Assembly: GCA_024644125.1 (NCBI GenBank) | Contig: JAHELQ010000235.1 | Location: 1-7,968, forward strand | Direction of reading: 5' to 3' | Origin: Candidatus Aminicenantota bacterium | Lineage (GTDB): Bacteria > Acidobacteriota > Aminicenantia > UBA2199 | DNA length: 7,968 nt | Shown here: in pieces, positions 5,310 to 7,968 of the stretch | Layout of the letters: the number at the start of each line of letters is the position of its first letter | Position numbering within the stretch: the first letter of the stretch is position 1 | The notes under the pieces: generated by a model | Seen by the model: only the letters and a program-made list of their open reading frames with translations | Database searches by the model: none | What the model was told of the DNA's origin: nothing | Position numbers and translations under genes: made by a program

Positions 5310-6596
5310 ATGACCAACAAAGCTTATAATGCGTTTGAAACGGCTCAGGCACAATTTGATAAAGTGGCTGAGTTTTTGAACCTCGATCAATCTACGAGCG
5401 AACTGCTCCGCAACCCTTTGAGGGAATACCATTTCAGTATTCCGGTCCGGATGGATGACGGCAGCGTAAACGTATTCAGAGGTTTCCGTGTGCAGCATAA
5501 CGATGCCAGAGGCCCCGCGAAGGGTGGCATCCGGTTTCATCCCCAGGAAACGATCAACACAGTACGCGCCCTGTCAATGTGGATGACCTGGAAATGCGCA
5601 GTTGTAGATATCCCGCTGGGCGGCGGCAAGGGCGGCGTAATTTGCGATCCGCATAACCTGAGCCCTCGCGAGCAGGAACTTCTGTGCCGCGGATGGATTC
5701 GCCAGATCGTCAAAAATGTAGGCCCGGTTTCCGATGTGCCGGCACCCGATGTTATGACGAACGCTCAGCATATGCTTTGGATGTTGGATGAATACGAAGC
5801 GATTACCGGTGGAAAGTATCCTGGTTTTATTACCGGAAAACCCGTAGGCATGGGCGGTTCGTTGGGAAGAACCGAGGCGACCGGATACGGTGTGATTTTC
5901 ACTGTCCGCGAAGCGTTGAAAGAAATGGGGATCCGCCCTGAAGATACAACCGCAAGTGTGCAGGGATTTGGAAATGTAGCGCAGTATGCGATTCAATTGT
6001 ACAACCAGTTGGGTGGAAAAGTCGTGTGTGTGTCCTGTTGGGATCAGAATGAAAAAACCGCGTATTCTTACAAGAAGTTATCCGGCGTCAATCTGCAGGA
6101 GCTTCAAGATATCACCGACAAATTCGGCGGGATCGACAAAGGCAAGGCCATTGGTCTGGGTTATGAAGTATTACCCGGCGAAGCGTGGATCGAACAGGAT
6201 GTTGATATCCTGATTCCCGCCGCCCTCGAAAATGAAATAAATGCAGAGAGCGTAACAAAGATCAAAGAGCGAGTTAAAATCGTTGCGGAAGGAGCCAATG
6301 GCCCCACAACCCCGGAAGCCGACGAGGTTCTCCACAAGAGAAATATCTTCGTGATTCCCGATTTCCTGGCAAATGCTGGCGGCGTAACCTGCAGTTATTT
6401 TGAACAGGTCCAGTGCAACATGAACTTCTATTGGGAAAAAGATGAAGTACTTGGCAAATTGGATACCAAAATGACGTCCGCTTTTATTGCCGTAAGCGAA
6501 TTGGCACGTAAAAAGAATCTGTACATGAGGGACGCAGCCTATGTCATCGCCATTGACCGTGTTGCCAAAGCGTGCCGTAGCCGTGGTTGGGTATAA
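5310..6596 (+). CDS. gdhA: Glutamate dehydrogenase (Glu/Leu/Phe/Val dehydrogenase family)
   Basis: Catalyses reversible oxidative deamination of L-glutamate to 2-oxoglutarate and ammonia with NAD(P); normally a cytoplasmic hexamer. The 428 residues are family length. The N-terminal substrate domain has K71 (GPAKGGIRFHP), K95 (TWKCAVVD), K107 (PLGGGKGG) and D147 (PAPDVMT). With S362 in NAGGVTCSYFE these equal K89, K113, K125, D165 and S380 of Clostridium symbiosum GDH at a constant offset of 18, supporting glutamate rather than leucine or phenylalanine. The nucleotide-binding fold has GFGNVAQ (219-225). The segment usually read as VSDS at the end of the second strand is VSCWDQ (241-246), so NAD versus NADP cannot be told. 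The ATG at 5310 is chosen because GGAGG (5297-5301) lies eight bases upstream; the in-frame TTG at 5295 overlaps that SD. It follows the GntR gene and precedes a PEP-synthase-like gene. Confidence 0.96.
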   Translation: MTNKAYNAFETAQAQFDKVAEFLNLDQSTSELLRNPLREYHFSIPVRMDDGSVNVFRGFRVQHNDARGPAKGGIRFHPQETINTVRALSMWMTWKCAVVDIPLGGGKGGVICDPHNLSPREQELLCRGWIRQIVKNVGPVSDVPAPDVMTNAQHMLWMLDEYEAITGGKYPGFITGKPVGMGGSLGRTEATGYGVIFTVREALKEMGIRPEDTTASVQGFGNVAQYAIQLYNQLGGKVVCVSCWDQNEKTAYSYKKLSGVNLQELQDITDKFGGIDKGKAIGLGYEVLPGEAWIEQDVDILIPAALENEINAESVTKIKERVKIVAEGANGPTTPEADEVLHKRNIFVIPDFLANAGGVTCSYFEQVQCNMNFYWEKDEVLGKLDTKMTSAFIAVSELARKKNLYMRDAAYVIAIDRVAKACRSRGWV

Positions 6597-6652
6597 ATTT
6601 TAATAGGACATAGATATGAATCCCCTGGGCTTTTCCCATGACAAGCTAATTT

Positions 6653-6664
6653 GGCTAATTAGCC
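6653..6664. promoter_or_regulatory. Palindrome GGCTAATTAGCC upstream of the PEP-enzyme promoter
   Basis: A perfect 12-bp palindrome in the 123-bp gap between gdhA and the next gene, ending six bases before that gene's candidate -35. It shares the 8-bp core CTAATTAG with the palindrome in front of gdhA and is preceded by a further GCTAATT (6645-6651). The stem is too short and lacks a U-tract for a terminator, so an operator is more likely. Confidence 0.45.
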
Positions 6665-6670
6665 GATGCT

Positions 6671-6700
6671 TTGCAATTCACGAATCATTTGGTGTACAAT
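6671..6700 (+). promoter_or_regulatory. Candidate promoter of the PEP-synthase-like gene
   Basis: TTGCAA (6671-6676, 4 of 6) and TACAAT (6695-6700, 5 of 6) lie 18 bases apart. The start would be near 6707, giving a leader of only about 13 bases with a weak GGA SD at 6708-6710. The -10 lies between the inverted arms TGGT (6690-6693) and ACCA (6701-6704). Read-through from gdhA is also possible because no terminator is seen between the genes. Confidence 0.45.
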
Positions 6701-6719
6701 ACCATTTGGAATGTGAAAA

Positions 6720-7968
6720 ATGACAACTTACAAATCGTTCTCCCGTTTCAATCGCCACTTCTTCGATGGCAAAGATACCTTCACTGTTATCGGTGACGGC
6801 CAAATCGGGGGAAAAGCCCAGGGGCTGGCTTTAATCAATGAAACATTAGGGGATGCTTTCCCGGAAGGCCGTTTCGGTGAGATTACCGTTAATATTCCCA
6901 CATTAACAGTAATCACGACTCAATACTTCGATCTTTTTATGGAGCAAAACAACCTGTATGAAATCGCCATGTCCGACGCCAGCGATGAGCGAATCGCGCA
7001 CCACTTCCAACAGGCCCAACTTCCCGCTGATCTCATCGGAGACTTGATGGCCTTGATCAGTAAGGTGCGCACCCCGCTAGCAGTCCGTTCATCCGCCTTG
7101 CTGGAAGATAGCATGAAAACTCCGTTCGCCGGAATGTATGCGACCAAGATGATCCCCAATAACCAACCGGAGAGCCGTACCCGTTTCCACAAACTGATCG
7201 AGGCAATCAAGTTCGTTTACTCATCCACCTATTTTTCCGATGTAAAGAGCTATTTCAAAGCCACCGGCCTGGATCTCCGCCGGGAAAAGATGGCGGTTAT
7301 CATTCAGGAAGTCGTCGGCATAGTCCATAACAAAAGGTTTTATCCGGATATTTCCGGCGTGGCCCGCTCTTATAATTTTTACCCCACAGGTTATGCATCT
7401 CCAGAAGACGGCGCGGTCGATCTCGCTCTGGGATTGGGCAAAACCATTGTTGACGGCGGCCGCGTGTGGTCGTATTCCCCCTCTTTCCCAGCGGCGTTTC
7501 CACCTTTTTCGTCCATAAGCGAATTGCTGAAAACCACGCAAACCACTTTTTGGGCTGTCAACATGGGTGGTATTCCCATGTATGACCCGATAAAAGAGGA
7601 AGAATTCCTGGTGTGTTTAAACTTGCAAGAGGCCGAGTACGACAATACATTACGAAAAATTGTCTCGACATATGATGCAGCGTCCGATCGCCTCGTGATT
7701 GGCGCCGGCAATCCGGGCCCCCGGCTGTTGTCCTTTGCGCCGATACTTGACATGGATATGTTGCCGTTGAACGATCTAATCAAAACATTGATGGAACGAT
7801 GCGAGCAAATTTCGGAAACCAGAGTGGAGATCGAGTTCGCGATGACCATCGATTACTCGGGGCAAACTCCTCCCCGCTTCGGTTTGCTCCAGGTAAGGCC
7901 GATCGCCCTCTCCCATAAAGAGGTCACTCTCGATGAAGGCGATTTAAGCCAACAGGATACACTTATAT
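6720..7968 (+). CDS. PEP synthase / pyruvate phosphate dikinase-like enzyme, N-terminal ATP-binding part
   Basis: The first 416 residues of a PEP-utilising enzyme; the frame is open to the window edge. The family interconverts pyruvate and PEP using ATP and a swivelling phosphohistidine domain. Visible are the start of the ATP-grasp-like nucleotide domain, GDGQIGGKAQGLALIN (25-40, K32), AVRSSALLED (121-130, R123) and FAGMYAT (136-142). Further along come QEVVG (196-200), SGVARSYNFYP (212-222), ALGLGKTIVDGG (236-247), E372 in EIEFA and LLQVRPIA (389-396), which closes the nucleotide domain. The histidine and PEP/pyruvate domains must lie beyond the edge, so PEP synthase, PPDK or a related fused protein cannot be separated. 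Sequence beyond QVRPIA (to 416) is charged and linker-like. An in-frame stop at 6714-6716 fixes the ATG at 6720 as the earliest start; the SD is weak. Its position after gdhA suggests carbon from amino acids is fed toward PEP. Confidence 0.88.
   Translation, partial: MTTYKSFSRFNRHFFDGKDTFTVIGDGQIGGKAQGLALINETLGDAFPEGRFGEITVNIPTLTVITTQYFDLFMEQNNLYEIAMSDASDERIAHHFQQAQLPADLIGDLMALISKVRTPLAVRSSALLEDSMKTPFAGMYATKMIPNNQPESRTRFHKLIEAIKFVYSSTYFSDVKSYFKATGLDLRREKMAVIIQEVVGIVHNKRFYPDISGVARSYNFYPTGYASPEDGAVDLALGLGKTIVDGGRVWSYSPSFPAAFPPFSSISELLKTTQTTFWAVNMGGIPMYDPIKEEEFLVCLNLQEAEYDNTLRKIVSTYDAASDRLVIGAGNPGPRLLSFAPILDMDMLPLNDLIKTLMERCEQISETRVEIEFAMTIDYSGQTPPRFGLLQVRPIALSHKEVTLDEGDLSQQDTLI

Noticed and set aside
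6626..6638. Terminator after gdhA (TGGG-CTTTT-CCCA)
   Set aside because: The stem is only 4 bp and no T-run follows it.
1..7968. Mobile elements, CRISPR arrays, tRNA or rRNA genes
   Set aside because: No spaced direct repeats, transposase or integrase motifs, terminal repeats with duplications, or tRNA/rRNA sequences were found on reading either strand.

Overview
The window holds seven protein genes and no RNA genes, transposons or CRISPR arrays. It looks like ordinary chromosome from a Gram-negative-type bacterium of moderate G+C: there are two exported enzymes with Sec signal peptides, a PilZ protein, a sigma-54-type promoter and mostly canonical Shine-Dalgarno (SD) sites. The lineage cannot be fixed from this sequence. 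The protein styles (exported PCMT, GDH with an SCWD sequence, a PEP-synthase-like enzyme) would suit one of the less-studied phyla, but that is a guess.

Left third (1-2069), all on the minus strand: an exported protein-L-isoaspartate O-methyltransferase (pcm, cut by the left edge), a YitT-family membrane protein with a C-terminal DUF2179 domain, and a small single-domain PilZ protein. The 373 bases between the PilZ start (2069) and the next gene (2443) are a divergent control region. It holds a near-consensus -24/-12 (sigma-54) promoter facing pilZ, an 11-bp inverted repeat about 96 bp upstream of the predicted transcription start, and a leader hairpin that covers the pilZ SD.

Middle (2443-4317), plus strand: a two-gene operon of a secreted P1/DmpA-type aminopeptidase and an aspartate/glutamate racemase. 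The racemase SD overlaps the peptidase stop codon. Together they could take apart D- or beta-linked aminoacyl peptides and interconvert the D- and L-acidic amino acids released.

Right half (4504-7968), plus strand: a FadR-subfamily GntR regulator, a glutamate dehydrogenase with all the glutamate-type active-site residues, and the N-terminal 416 residues of a PEP synthase/pyruvate phosphate dikinase-like enzyme that runs off the edge. The regulator promoter lies between two PdhR/LldR-like operators centred 73 bp apart, which suggests looping autorepression. Its effector domain has lost two of the usual metal-binding histidines. The promoter regions of gdhA and of the PEP enzyme each carry a perfect palindrome with the same CTAATTAG core.

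Read together, the genes suggest salvage of acidic or damaged amino-acid residues: peptide hydrolysis, racemisation, oxidative deamination of glutamate to 2-oxoglutarate, and entry to PEP-level metabolism. The individual enzyme calls are firm; this pathway reading is inference.
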